DNA of 64,000 nucleotides from Anaerobacterium chartisolvens (GCF_003337415.1 NZ_QPJT01000018.1:35383-99382); one strand, 5' to 3'; numbered from the stretch's first letter, positions 19,476 through 27,584 are shown. The notes: generated by a model not told the origin, from the letters alone. Program-made: numbers and translations.

Positions 19476-19505
19476 TTACTTGTAATTAAATTACTTGTAA
19501 TTAAA
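19476..19505. repeat. Two tandem copies of a 15-bp unit
   Basis: TTACTTGTAATTAAA is repeated exactly twice without a spacer in the intergenic region after the SLH gene. A third partial copy (TTATCCGTAAT) follows. No function is evident. Confidence 0.7.
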
Positions 19506-19567
19506 TTATCCGTAATGATTTTAAGAACGGGTGTATTTAATTTAAGTGACGAAAATGCAAATTTTAA

Positions 19568-19748
19568 CTCCCCTTCTATCTTCCCCTCACATTGAGGGGA
19601 AGAAAAAGAAGGGCACTGGAGAAGAAAATGAGAAGAACAACGCAGGCGCATGTAAAGCAGCTAGCGAAAGAAATGAGAAGACATCCTACAAGTCCTACAT
19701 GGACCTTCTTTTCCTTCCCCTCGAAGTGAGGGGAAGATAGATAGGGAG
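19568..19748. repeat. MITE-like inverted-repeat element, ~180 bp
   Basis: Two inverted arms of about 45 bp flank ~90 bp of unique sequence. Each arm itself contains a hairpin (CTTCCCCTCA, short loop, GAGGGGAAG). The arms differ at a few positions but remain mostly complementary. A 64-codon open frame across it (19546-19740) is low-complexity and I do not call it a gene. The stretch 19749-19964 holds no gene that I can see; the next ribosome binding site is at ~19950. Confidence 0.75.
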
Positions 19749-19964
19749 CTTATTAAAAATCTGGATTTGGAATAAAACGCCATAATATGCTGTTATGTGA
19801 AAAAGGTGCTTCAATTGTAATCCCTATGGCGATTTTCCGAAATGCTATGTCAGATATAATTTATGCACCCTTTTTTTAAGAACCATATCCTTGATTTTAT
19901 CCCAGCAAAATTATATTATATATTGTAAAAGAATTTTGCATTATAAAATTAAAGGAGAAGATGA

Positions 19965-20576
19965 ATGGATTTAAGAGATATAATTTTGCTTCCTCGGGCT
20001 TTATACAAAAAACTTACGGCGAAAAGGGTTTCTCTTTTTATAGGAATAATTCTTGTTGGACTTATTGATATGGGCTTTAACATATTTATAGGCTATAATA
20101 GCTTATTTGTGGGCAAATCCTCTATGGTAACATACTTTAATATTACGCTTGCGCTTGTGCTTGTAATACTGATGGGCTTTATTGACGTAGTGTTTTTTTC
20201 AGTCCCGATGTTTGACCTTTTCAAGCATTTCAAGATGGAGAAGGGGATAGGGGATTACAGCCAGCAGCTGGTAAAGCTTATGAAGGTATATATATGTGCA
20301 AATTTTCTGGTGCTGCCTTTAAATATACTGCTTTATATTACATTCAGAAGCTATGAATTCGGAAGCAGCTTTACCCTGGCGGCACTGGCATACTTTGTTG
20401 TATTTCTTCCGGCCATATGGGCCAGTGCCGCGATAGCGAGGGGAGTAAATGAGATATACAGCTTTATACAGCCGCTTAAAAAAGTAGTATTTTTAATAGT
20501 ATTTTTATGGAGCATGATACTTGGGCTTATTTTAAACTATATGATAGAGCGGTGGTTTATGTTGCTTTTCAAGTAG
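19965..20576 (+). CDS. Multi-pass membrane protein, Yip1-like, unknown function
   Basis: A 203-residue protein with about five strongly hydrophobic segments (residues ~25-45, 60-85, 110-130, 140-160, 175-198) and a short cytoplasmic N-terminus (MDLRDIILLPRALYKKL). The arrangement resembles Yip1/DUF1189-type proteins, but I cannot assign a family with confidence. GGAGAAG precedes the ATG. It stands alone between the MITE-like element and mbl, so context gives no function. Confidence 0.75.
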   Translation: MDLRDIILLPRALYKKLTAKRVSLFIGIILVGLIDMGFNIFIGYNSLFVGKSSMVTYFNITLALVLVILMGFIDVVFFSVPMFDLFKHFKMEKGIGDYSQQLVKLMKVYICANFLVLPLNILLYITFRSYEFGSSFTLAALAYFVVFLPAIWASAAIARGVNEIYSFIQPLKKVVFLIVFLWSMILGLILNYMIERWFMLLFK

Positions 20577-20855
20577 AGTCCGGGAACCGCTGATAATTTT
20601 ACCCCGCTTTTTAACCTTTTTATTCTTGCATTATTAAAATAATATGATAATATAGTTATGAATAAGTAAGCAGTAAATTTTGACACCGCACTCCCTTAAA
20701 ATTAAAATCATATTTTAACGTTCACAGGTTAGGCGGTATATTGTACGGATAGCTCTGATTTTATAAGGATTGTTTTACTCTCAATGGGCTATATGCTTCA
20801 AAGACTTTTCAAAAAGGTCTTTTGGTAAAAATTTTTAAAAAAGGGGATGTATTCT

Positions 20856-21890
20856 GTGGGCTTTGGACAAGATATCGGGATTGATCTCGGTACGGCAACG
20901 GTTCTTGTCTATATAAAGGGCAAGGGCATAGTACTGAGGGAACCTTCAGTTGTAGCCATAGATAAAAACACAAACAAGCTTCTTGCAGTGGGAGAAGAGG
21001 CGAGACGTATGCTTGGCAGGACTCCCGGCAACATTGTTGCCATAAGGCCCTTGAGAGAGGGTGTTATATCGGACTATGACATTACAGAGAGAATGCTTAA
21101 GTATTTTATAAATAAGGTATGCGGAACAAGGTTCTTTAAGATTTTTAAGCCCAGAATTATGGTTTGTGTACCAAGCGGAGTTACAGAGGTTGAAAAAAGG
21201 GCGGTTATTGACGCAGCCGTTCAGGCGGGGGCAAGAAAGACATATTTGATTGAGGAACCTATAGCGGCTGCCATAGGTGCGGGAATAGATATAGCAAAGG
21301 CCTGCGGAAGCATGGTTGTGGATATCGGAGGAGGAACTACCGATATAGCTGTTATATCTCTTGGCGGGACGGTGGTAAGCACCTCCATTAAGATCGCCGG
21401 TGACAAATTTGATGAGAGCATTGTAAGGTATATGCGTAAAAAGCATAATATAATGATAGGAGAAAGAACGGCGGAGGATCTTAAAATTAATGTGGGAACG
21501 GTTTATCCAAGGGTTCAGGAGGTATCAATGGACATACGCGGCAGGAACCTCATATCAGGCCTGCCCAAGACAATAACCGTTACGTCAACTGAAATAATGG
21601 AAGCACTTGAGGAGCCTATTTCAAGCATTGTGGAGGCTGTCCATTCAGTGCTGGAGAGGACGCCTCCCGAGCTTGCTGCCGATATAAGCGACAGAGGGAT
21701 TGTAATGACAGGCGGAGGCAGCCTTTTATATGGACTGGATAAGCTGCTGCAGGAAAAGACGGGGATAAACGTTATAATTGCGGATGATGCTATTTCATGT
21801 GTTGCGTTAGGTACCGGAAAGGCTCTGGATACAATAGAGGCTATAGAGCAGAGTGCCTCAATGGATAGCAGAATTAAAAGGGAATTTTAA
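20856..21890 (+). CDS. mbl: MreB-like cell-shape protein Mbl
   Basis: Actin-family ATPase that forms filaments under the membrane and directs lateral cell-wall synthesis. Actin-fold motifs are visible: phosphate 1 loop (DIGIDLGTATVLVY), connect/phosphate 2 (VVDIGGGTTDIAVISLGG) and adenosine region (GIVMTGGGSLLYGLDKLL). The start is probably GTG 20856, giving MGFGQDIGIDLG, with AAGGGG 9 nt upstream; ATG 20847 would abut that site. The following flhO-flhP pair reproduces the B. subtilis mbl-flhO-flhP order, which supports Mbl over MreB. A terminator directly follows, so here mbl is separated from the flagellar genes. The upstream 270 bp hold a small hairpin (20801-20824) and no gene. Confidence 0.93.
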   Translation: MGFGQDIGIDLGTATVLVYIKGKGIVLREPSVVAIDKNTNKLLAVGEEARRMLGRTPGNIVAIRPLREGVISDYDITERMLKYFINKVCGTRFFKIFKPRIMVCVPSGVTEVEKRAVIDAAVQAGARKTYLIEEPIAAAIGAGIDIAKACGSMVVDIGGGTTDIAVISLGGTVVSTSIKIAGDKFDESIVRYMRKKHNIMIGERTAEDLKINVGTVYPRVQEVSMDIRGRNLISGLPKTITVTSTEIMEALEEPISSIVEAVHSVLERTPPELAADISDRGIVMTGGGSLLYGLDKLLQEKTGINVIIADDAISCVALGTGKALDTIEAIEQSASMDSRIKREF

Positions 21891-21901
21891 ATTATAAAAA
21901 T

Positions 21902-21933
21902 GCGTGTAATGTAAAGCTTACACGCTTTTTTTT
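21902..21933 (+). terminator. Rho-independent terminator of mbl
   Basis: GCGTGTAA pairs with TTACACGC around an 8-nt loop, followed by eight T residues. Confidence 0.92.
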
Positions 21934-21937
21934 ATAT

Positions 21938-21964
21938 TAAGTAATTTCTTAGCCTTTCCGATAT
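21938..21964 (+). promoter_or_regulatory. Sigma-D (FliA)-type flagellar promoter for flhO-flhP
   Basis: TAAG (21938-21941), 15 nt, then TCCGATAT (21957-21964), against the consensus TAAA-N15-GCCGATAT. It lies between the mbl terminator and flhO, as expected for a separate motility-regulated unit. Confidence 0.75.
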
Positions 21965-22039
21965 ATACTTTGATCATATTTAATAAGATTATCAAAGGGT
22001 TTATGCTTTAGGGCGGCCTGAAATTATAGGAGATTGCAT

Positions 22040-22819
22040 ATGATAAGAGGATTATACACTTCAGCCTATGGAATGCTTGAGGAAAGCAGGCGCATGGATG
22101 TAATATCCAACAACCTTGCCAATGTAAACACAACTGCCTTTAAAAAGGACTCGGCGGTTTTAGAAAGCTTTCCTGATATCCTCATGACGAGAATAAACGA
22201 TGTGGCGAGCAAGACCAATCCTTCGGGAAGGCTTGGCAAAATGCAGCCTGGCAGTGATGTGGGAGAAATATTCACCTATTACACGCAGGGGCAGCTTGCA
22301 AACACCGGAGGCAGTCTGGACATGGCATTTAAAAATTCCGATAATGCGTTTTTTACAGTGGGAGTGCCCGGCGCCGAGGGAGAATTCATCCAGTATTATA
22401 CAAGGGACGGAGCTTTTACGCTCAATGCCTATAACGAGCTTGTTACAAAGGAAGGCTATGCCGTTTTGGGCGAGAATGGAGTTATAACTCTTAGCGGAGA
22501 GGATTTTACAGTTGCTGAGGACGGAACGGTATATCAAAATGGCGAGGTGCTGGATAAGCTTCTTATAAAGAGCTTCAGTGATACAACGACACTGAGAAAG
22601 CTTGGCTCAAACCTTGTGGAGACTACTGATTTAACTGAGGAGGAGCCCTTTTCGGGTATGGTGATGCAGGGCTTTATAGAGCAGTCAAATGTAAATGTTA
22701 TAAAGGAAATGGTTGACATGATTGCCGTTACGAGAGCATACGAGGCCAACCAGAAGGTGCTTCAGGCGCAGGACGGAACACTGGAAAGGGCTGTCAACGA
22801 GGTTGGAGCTATAAGATAA
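22040..22819 (+). CDS. flhO: Flagellar basal-body rod protein (FlgF/FlgG family, FlhO-like)
   Basis: A 259-residue rod/hook-family protein. It has the N-terminal signature MIRGLYTSAYGMLEESRR with ISNNLANVNTTAFKKD, and the C-terminal coiled-coil end NVIKEMVDMIAVTRAYEANQ. These two ends pack together in the assembled rod and hook. The start is ATG 22040, with TAGGAGA six nt upstream. It is followed by a second paralogue and a rod-binding protein, so the group builds the distal or proximal rod. Expression is likely from the sigma-D-type promoter at 21938. Confidence 0.9.
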   Translation: MIRGLYTSAYGMLEESRRMDVISNNLANVNTTAFKKDSAVLESFPDILMTRINDVASKTNPSGRLGKMQPGSDVGEIFTYYTQGQLANTGGSLDMAFKNSDNAFFTVGVPGAEGEFIQYYTRDGAFTLNAYNELVTKEGYAVLGENGVITLSGEDFTVAEDGTVYQNGEVLDKLLIKSFSDTTTLRKLGSNLVETTDLTEEEPFSGMVMQGFIEQSNVNVIKEMVDMIAVTRAYEANQKVLQAQDGTLERAVNEVGAIR

Positions 22820-22873
22820 TGGAGGGCAGGGGCCTGACATATAAGATTTATTGAATTCGGAGGGATATAGCAT

Positions 22874-23680
22874 ATGATGAGAGCGCTTTGGACAGCAGGC
22901 TCGGGAATGACCGCACAGCAGTTCAATGTGGATGTTATTTCAAACAATCTTGCAAATGTCAACACTACGGCATACAAAAAGGATAGAGCAGAGTTTAAGG
23001 ATCTGCTTTACCAGACTATAGACCGCGCATCAGTTCTTGATGGGCAGGGAAAGCCTGTTAATCTTCAGGTTGGCTATGGGTCTACTCCCGTCGCCACAGT
23101 TAAGGATTTCAGTAAGGGCAATTTTGAAAGAACCGACAATCCTCTTGACTTGGCTATTGACGGAGAGGCATTGTTCGCAGTTTTAGGGCCTAAGGGAGAT
23201 GTGGTTTACACGAGGGACGGAAGCTTTAAGGTAAGCGTGTCGGATCAAGGCACCAAGCTCACCACTACTGACGGCTATGCGGTGCTTGATGAAATGGAGA
23301 GTGAGATTTTTCTGGATGGAGTTGAGGATATTTCAAGTATAAATGTTGCGGAAAACGGGGCAATTACTTATATAAACACCGATGGGGAAACCGAGGATCT
23401 GGGACAGAGAATAGGTCTTTTTAAATTCTCAAACAGACAGGGACTTGAAAATCTGGGAAAGAATCTTTACGGCAGGACGGATGCGTCGGGAGAGCCTGTT
23501 ATCGATGAGGAAGAAGGCTCTATGAGTGTTGTATACCAGCGTTTTCTTGAGTCCTCCAATGTACGTGTTGTAGAGGAAATGGTAAAGCTGATAGTTGCTC
23601 AGAGGGCATATGAGGTGAATTCAAAGGCCATACAGTCGGCGGATGAAATGCTGGGTCAGGCCAATAATCTTAAGAGGTAG
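22874..23680 (+). CDS. flhP: Flagellar basal-body rod protein FlgG-like (FlhP)
   Basis: A 268-residue paralogue of the preceding gene with the same two-ended signature (MRALWTAGSGMTAQQFNVD, ISNNLANVNTTAYKKDR; C-terminal VRVVEEMVKLIVAQRAYEVN). The central part carries the FlgG-type VVYTRDGSFKVS. It forms part of the rod that spans the envelope. The gene follows flhO by 54 nt with its own GGAGGG site, and is followed by the rod-binding gene. Confidence 0.92.
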   Translation: MMRALWTAGSGMTAQQFNVDVISNNLANVNTTAYKKDRAEFKDLLYQTIDRASVLDGQGKPVNLQVGYGSTPVATVKDFSKGNFERTDNPLDLAIDGEALFAVLGPKGDVVYTRDGSFKVSVSDQGTKLTTTDGYAVLDEMESEIFLDGVEDISSINVAENGAITYINTDGETEDLGQRIGLFKFSNRQGLENLGKNLYGRTDASGEPVIDEEEGSMSVVYQRFLESSNVRVVEEMVKLIVAQRAYEVNSKAIQSADEMLGQANNLKR

Positions 23681-23723
23681 TTAACAGGCATTTTGAAGGC
23701 TGCTGAACGGGAGTGTAAAGCTA

Positions 23724-24119
23724 ATGGATATTGCGGGTATCGGAAATGACTATATAAAGAGTGCTGTAGACAGCTCAATAAATAAGGCGTCAGATGACAG
23801 CTTCCGGCAGAGGCTTGAAAAGGTGATGGATCAAAGCAGTGAAAAAGAGCTGAAGCAAGCGTGCCGGGACTTTGAGGGTATGATGCTTAATATATTGTAT
23901 AAGCAAATGAAGGCAACTGTGCCTAAGTCGGACTTGCTGCCCCGGGATACCGGAGGGGATATTTTTGAGTCCATGCTTGACGAGCAGCTAGTAGAGGAGG
24001 CCTCCAAAAGCGGAAGCGCAGGCTTGGCAGATGTGCTGTACAAGCAGCTTAGCAAGCAGCTTGGCTCTGTATATAAGAAATCAGAAGAGGATGATATGGG
24101 AACGATTGAAAATAAGTAA
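23724..24119 (+). CDS. Rod-binding protein (FlgJ N-terminal domain)
   Basis: A 131-residue protein matching the rod-binding domain of FlgJ: ELKQACRDFEGMMLNILYKQ, then SDLLPRDTGGDIFESMLDEQ, then GSAGLADVLYKQL. The muramidase domain present in proteobacterial FlgJ is absent, as is usual in Firmicutes. It caps or scaffolds rod assembly at the cell wall. It is the last gene of the flhO-flhP unit, 43 nt after flhP, and a terminator follows. Confidence 0.88.
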   Translation: MDIAGIGNDYIKSAVDSSINKASDDSFRQRLEKVMDQSSEKELKQACRDFEGMMLNILYKQMKATVPKSDLLPRDTGGDIFESMLDEQLVEEASKSGSAGLADVLYKQLSKQLGSVYKKSEEDDMGTIENK

Positions 24120-24171
24120 GCGCTTGCATTATTTCTTAAGGTGTAATGTTATTGCAGCTATGCCAATAGTG

Positions 24172-24206
24172 ATGTCCTTCATAGGTATTTATGCGGGACA
24201 TTTTTT
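24172..24206 (+). terminator. Terminator after the rod-binding gene
   Basis: ATGTCC (24172-24177) pairs with GGACAT (24196-24201), with an inner CATA/TATG pair and a T6 run. Open frames across 24031-24234 are shadows and not a gene. Confidence 0.7.
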
Positions 24207-24230
24207 ATTTGCCGAGAGATATATATTTAT

Positions 24231-24327
24231 ATAATATAGGCTTTTGCATATCGGATAACGGAGGATGTAAAATAATATCCTCCGGAAATTATTTTACATT
24301 CTTTTTAGATAGTTTGCATCCTATATA
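24231..24327. repeat. Short palindromic element upstream of fabZ
   Basis: About 97 bp of imperfect palindrome. The centre pairs ATGTAAAATAAT with ATTATTTTACAT, with a competing GGAGGAT/ATCCTCC pairing. The right end, read on the minus strand, is TATATAGGATGCAA, identical to the left end of elements R3/R4, so it may be a deletion relative of that family. Nothing else is evident between 24207 and the fabZ ribosome binding site. Confidence 0.55.
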
Positions 24328-24434
24328 GTGTTAAGAAGGAGCAGTCTGCAATTTAATAATGGACAATTAATACAAAAATAGTTAAAATAATAGGGTGATT
24401 TTCTGTCAAAAATTAAGAATATGAGAGGTGCGGC

Positions 24435-24872
24435 ATGTTATCAAATATTGAAATTAGAGAAATAATACCACACAGGTATCCATTTTTGCTGGTGGACAGG
24501 GTTATAGAGGTAGAGCCGGGAAAGAGCGCGGTAGCTATAAAGAATGTCACCGCCAATGAACCCTTTTTTCAGGGACATTTTCCCGACTTCCCCATAATGC
24601 CGGGAGTTTTGATTGTGGAGGCTCTGGCACAGACGGCGGGTATAGCCGCAGCCATGGAGGGCAATGATAAGGGCAAGCTTGGGGTTTTTGCGGCTATTGA
24701 TGAAATGAAGATTAAGAAGCAGGTTCTGCCCGGAGACACCTTGAGGCTTGAGGCAGAAATATTGAGCAACAGGATGGGAGTAATAAAAGCAAAGGTTCGT
24801 GCGTCTGTGGATGAAAAAACTGCTGCCGAGGGCTTGATAAAATTTGCCATGGTCGATGTGAACAAAAAATAA
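24435..24872 (+). CDS. fabZ: 3-hydroxyacyl-ACP dehydratase FabZ
   Basis: Dehydrates beta-hydroxyacyl-ACP in fatty-acid elongation. At 145 residues it has the usual length. The hot-dog fold signatures are clear: [11 protein letters not shown] with the catalytic histidine, [20 protein letters not shown] with the helix glutamate, and [15 protein letters not shown]. It stands alone here, away from other fab genes, and converges on the radical SAM cassette with a strong hairpin in between. Confidence 0.96.
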   Translation: MLSNIEIREIIPHRYPFLLVDRVIEVEPGKSAVAIKNVTANEPFFQGHFPDFPIMPGVLIVEALAQTAGIAAAMEGNDKGKLGVFAAIDEMKIKKQVLPGDTLRLEAEILSNRMGVIKAKVRASVDEKTAAEGLIKFAMVDVNKK

Positions 24873-24895
24873 ATTTTTAAACTTTTAAACTTGTT

Positions 24896-24938
24896 CCGCC
24901 AAATCGCTCACTTTAAGGCTTAGGGAGTGATTTGGCGG
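24896..24938. terminator. Hairpin between convergent fabZ and radical SAM gene
   Basis: CCGCCAAATC (24896-24905) pairs with GATTTGGCGG (24929-24938), with an inner CTC/GAG pair. A T-rich stretch follows a few bases later on the + strand (TTGTTTTTT), so it most likely terminates fabZ and may also stop the opposing transcript. Confidence 0.75.
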
Positions 24939-24962
24939 CTTTGGGAGAATTGTTTTTTCACA

Positions 24963-26504
24963 TTATGAAGCAGCCGCTTCCGATATAAGCTTAATCTGCT
25001 CATGAAGCTGAAGAGCTCTTTCTTCAAAATTGGGGGATTTTCTTCTGGCTGCCTCCGCTACTTCAAATGCCTCGTCGTTTCTTCCGTTTTCTATTAAAAT
25101 CATGCAAAGATCGAAATACGGATCAAAGAAATTTTCATCCGCAAGGTCGATTGATTTCCTTAAGTAAGCCAGCCCGTCCTCTAAGCTGCCCATTCTGCAA
25201 AGAGTCACGCCAAGTCCCTTATGGGCGTATGCATCATTTGGCCTTTCTTTAAGAACAGCTCTGTTTGCTTTTTCCGCCGCATCATAATTCCCCAGCATAA
25301 AACAGACATACCCGTATACGCTTAACAGATCCATATTTCCGCTATCCAATTCAACGGCTTTGGACATCAGGATTTCTGCAAGCTGAAAGTTTCCGACGGA
25401 CAGGAATTTATCTGCCTTGGATCTTAAAAGCTCCAGAGAATCTATCTTTTTAAGCTGCTCTTGTGCTTTGCTTACGGCGAAATTGTACGAGCAATACTTA
25501 TTTTCGGCGTACAGGCTGCCCTCCATTGTAATTCTGGTGTTTGAGCATCCTCCAAGACAGCTTCCTCCATATTGGCATTTGCTGCACAAGCCCTTTAAAT
25601 CGGACTTCTTTAAGCCTCTGTTCCAGCTAAAGCTTTGGGGGTTATCCCATATTTCCTTTACGGGTGTTATTCTTACATTGCCTTCAACATACTGCTTGTC
25701 CCTCACGGAGGTACAGCCTATAATATCACCGTTGTGCAGTATTCCCATTCCGTACTTGCCCGCCGCACATCCCTGCCAGACATATTGCTCCATATTAAGG
25801 CTGCTTTTCCTGACCTCAATTTCCTTCACATTGTAGTAGCCTATGCAGTCTGCAAGCTGTATGTCTATGCCACCCTTCTGCATGGTTTCATAAGCAAAAT
25901 CTATTATGTCGTTGACATGGCGCGGCTCCATTATCATTTCGCCGTGATCGGCCATATTTCCCATAGGAAGACCTATTTGAAGCTGCCAGGATTTAACCCC
26001 CTTTGTGATAAGAAGCTCTCTTAACTCAGCCAGCTCACCGATGTTTTGCTGGTTAACGGTAGTAATTGCCGCATAATTAAGATCCTTTTGCTTCATAAGG
26101 TCAAAGGCATTCATGATCCTTTCAAATGAACCCGGCTTTCTTATAAAATCATGAGTATCGCAAAGCCCATCAACACTTACGGCTATGGTATTTATTCCTG
26201 CTTCTCTTGCCCTGTCAAGTATTTTGTCATCTATAAGCCAGCCATTGGTTATCATATTGGGTATTATTCCGTTTTGAGCCAGCCTCCGCGCTATCACATC
26301 CCAGTCCTTTCTTGTGGTGGGCTCTCCTCCCGACAGCGTTATCCATTCAAAGCCAAGCTCGCCGAGATCATCACACAGCTTAAGAGCCTCGTCGGTAGTC
26401 AATTCACCCTCCTGAGCATTTTCACAGCTTGATCCGCAGTGCTTGCATCTCATATTGCAGCCCATTGTTATTTCCCACACTGAAGTTATAGGCCTGTAAT
26501 CCAT
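24963..26504 (-). CDS. Radical SAM/SPASM peptide-maturation enzyme with C-terminal TPR domain
   Basis: A 513-residue iron-sulfur enzyme. Residues 16-23 are the radical SAM CxxxCxxC cluster motif (CNMRCKHC). Residues ~245-345 are a SPASM domain with many cysteines (including CSKCQYGGSCLGGC) for auxiliary clusters. Residues ~365-505 are TPR-like helical repeats, an uncommon tail that could hold the substrate. There is no N-terminal precursor-recognition domain. Two small peptide genes lie directly upstream on the same strand, so it very probably modifies them. The precursors lack the Cys pattern of sactipeptides but carry repeated xYG motifs, so splicease-type tyramine excision, or a Tyr-based cross-link, are the leading hypotheses. 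Confidence 0.88.
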   Translation of the reverse strand: MDYRPITSVWEITMGCNMRCKHCGSSCENAQEGELTTDEALKLCDDLGELGFEWITLSGGEPTTRKDWDVIARRLAQNGIIPNMITNGWLIDDKILDRAREAGINTIAVSVDGLCDTHDFIRKPGSFERIMNAFDLMKQKDLNYAAITTVNQQNIGELAELRELLITKGVKSWQLQIGLPMGNMADHGEMIMEPRHVNDIIDFAYETMQKGGIDIQLADCIGYYNVKEIEVRKSSLNMEQYVWQGCAAGKYGMGILHNGDIIGCTSVRDKQYVEGNVRITPVKEIWDNPQSFSWNRGLKKSDLKGLCSKCQYGGSCLGGCSNTRITMEGSLYAENKYCSYNFAVSKAQEQLKKIDSLELLRSKADKFLSVGNFQLAEILMSKAVELDSGNMDLLSVYGYVCFMLGNYDAAEKANRAVLKERPNDAYAHKGLGVTLCRMGSLEDGLAYLRKSIDLADENFFDPYFDLCMILIENGRNDEAFEVAEAARRKSPNFEERALQLHEQIKLISEAAAS

Positions 26505-26593
26505 TCCTAAATTCCCCCTTTTTAAAATTGACTATGGGTATTATCTATGATATATGTGTATTTTAATTTCAGGCATTTCATAAATACTGGCAT

Positions 26594-26619
26594 GGGAGAA
26601 TGGCCCGAGCCATTCTCCC
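26594..26619 (-). promoter_or_regulatory. Perfect hairpin between second precursor and maturase
   Basis: An 11-bp perfect stem (GGGAGAATGGC / GCCATTCTCCC) with a 4-nt loop, lying in the 139-nt gap between the precursor stop and the maturase start. No T-tract follows in the direction of transcription, so it more likely stabilises the upstream mRNA or partly attenuates than fully terminates. This would favour much precursor and little enzyme. Confidence 0.6.
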
Positions 26620-26643
26620 TCACAGGATGACAGTCACTATCGC

Positions 26644-26820
26644 TTAGCAAAGAGACTCCTTGGTTATTGGAGGAATTCCATAAAACGGTAAAATTCCGTA
26701 GCAAACAACCATTATTGGAGGGACTAAGATATTTGAGGCCGAAGCAAAGCTCGCTCCTCCCGTCATCTCCATAAGCTCTTCGTCCGTCAACTCAGTGCCT
26801 TTAAAATTGTCCATAGACAT
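26644..26820 (-). CDS. Second RiPP precursor peptide (58 aa), two xYG motifs
   Basis: Read by hand. ATG 26818-26820 has AAGGAGGT 10 nt upstream and the stop is TAA 26644-26646. The leader is nearly identical to that of the peptide at 27005 (GTELTDEELMEMTGGASF, ending in a double-glycine-type GG/A site), which shows that the two are paralogues. The core is shorter, has CYGILPFYGIPPITKESLC at its end, and so contains two xYG units and two cysteines. It lies between the first precursor and the radical SAM gene, all on the minus strand. The conserved leader with a divergent core is what is expected of ribosomal natural-product precursors. Confidence 0.85.
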   Translation of the reverse strand: MSMDNFKGTELTDEELMEMTGGASFASASNILVPPIMVVCYGILPFYGIPPITKESLC

Positions 26821-26955
26821 GTGCGCCTACCTCCTTGTTTATTTTTTTATATGCTGCACTGTGAATACTCTTTGTCCAAGCATTCGGCAGTATATAACTT
26901 AAGAATATCATGGTATATATAGATATATCAAGACTTATTTACAAAAATTAACATG

Positions 26956-26993
26956 AAGAAATGACTCCATACAGAGCCATTCCTTCATTTCTT
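26956..26993 (-). promoter_or_regulatory. Hairpin after the first precursor gene
   Basis: AAGAAATGA (26956-26964) pairs with TCATTTCTT (26985-26993) just downstream of the first precursor's stop codon. T residues follow only after about ten bases in the direction of transcription, so it could be an attenuator or a stabilising hairpin. Confidence 0.5.
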
Positions 26994-27004
26994 ACGGGTC
27001 TTTG

Positions 27005-27253
27005 TTAAGCCAGATCCTTAGTTATGGGAGGTATGCCGTACAACGGTGTAACACCATACTTAAGAACAGGAATAATCCCATATTTAAGTGTGGGCGGAAT
27101 TCCATATTCAACTATAGGCGGAATTCCATACAGCGCGACTACCGGAGGAATCAGACTATCGGATAATGAAGCCGAAATAAAGCTGGCTCCTCCTGTCATT
27201 TCCATTAATTCCTCATCCGTCAATTCAATGCCTGTAAATTTTTCCTTGGACAT
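27005..27253 (-). CDS. First RiPP precursor peptide (82 aa), five xYG(I/V)xP repeats
   Basis: An 82-residue peptide with a strong AAGGGGGTG ribosome binding site. Residues 1-22 are an acidic leader (GIELTDEELMEMTGG) ending in a double glycine. The core carries five Tyr-Gly-(Ile/Val)-x-Pro units, the middle ones in strict 8-residue period (IVEYGIPP, TLKYGIIP, VLKYGVTP), then LYGIPPITKDLA. There is no cysteine, serine-rich or threonine-rich core, so lanthionine, thioether and azole chemistry are unlikely. Repeated xYG matches the recognition motif reported for PlpX-type radical SAM spliceases. The same leader appears in the neighbouring 58-residue peptide. No exporter or protease gene is in the window. 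Confidence 0.85.
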   Translation of the reverse strand: MSKEKFTGIELTDEELMEMTGGASFISASLSDSLIPPVVALYGIPPIVEYGIPPTLKYGIIPVLKYGVTPLYGIPPITKDLA

Positions 27254-27284
27254 ATAAATTCACCCCCTTTACATTAAATTTTAT

Positions 27285-27361
27285 TGCATACCATGGCATG
27301 CACAGGTAAATTTATGCCGGGATATTTAGCTATGTATGATTTAATAAAGCATACCTTGGTA
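27285..27361. promoter_or_regulatory. Paired operator-like sites upstream of the precursor genes
   Basis: TGCATACCATGGCATGCA (27285-27302) is an 18-bp near-perfect palindrome. A related site, GCATACCTTGGTA (27349-27361), shares GCATACC-TGG and lies exactly 63 bp upstream (six helical turns at 10.5 bp), both upstream of the first precursor gene. They look like paired sites for a dimeric regulator. No regulator gene is adjacent. Confidence 0.45.
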
Positions 27362-27584
27362 AAATTAGTGGGGAGTAGAAGGTGCGAATAGAGAATAATG
27401 TGATACAATATCATTACATCTATATAACATATCGGATTTGTTTTAGTGATATTTTACCATTAAATGTTGATTTTTTCAATTAATATTTTATTTTTTAATA
27501 ATATAAAGTAATTATAATGAGAATAGTATAAAAAATAGTTGTGCGGATAGTATGCTAAAATAACTAAGCTTTAAATTAACACTA

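Noticed and set aside
19546..19740. 64-codon open frame after the SLH gene
   Set aside because: Lies entirely in a MITE-like inverted repeat, low complexity, no ribosome binding site.
24031..24234. 67-codon open frame overlapping the rod-binding gene's end
   Set aside because: Overlaps a real gene in another frame and runs through its terminator.
26505..27004. PlpY-like partner gene for the radical SAM enzyme
   Set aside because: No further open frame with a start and ribosome binding site exists between the enzyme and the precursors or upstream to splB; the TPR tail may take that role.
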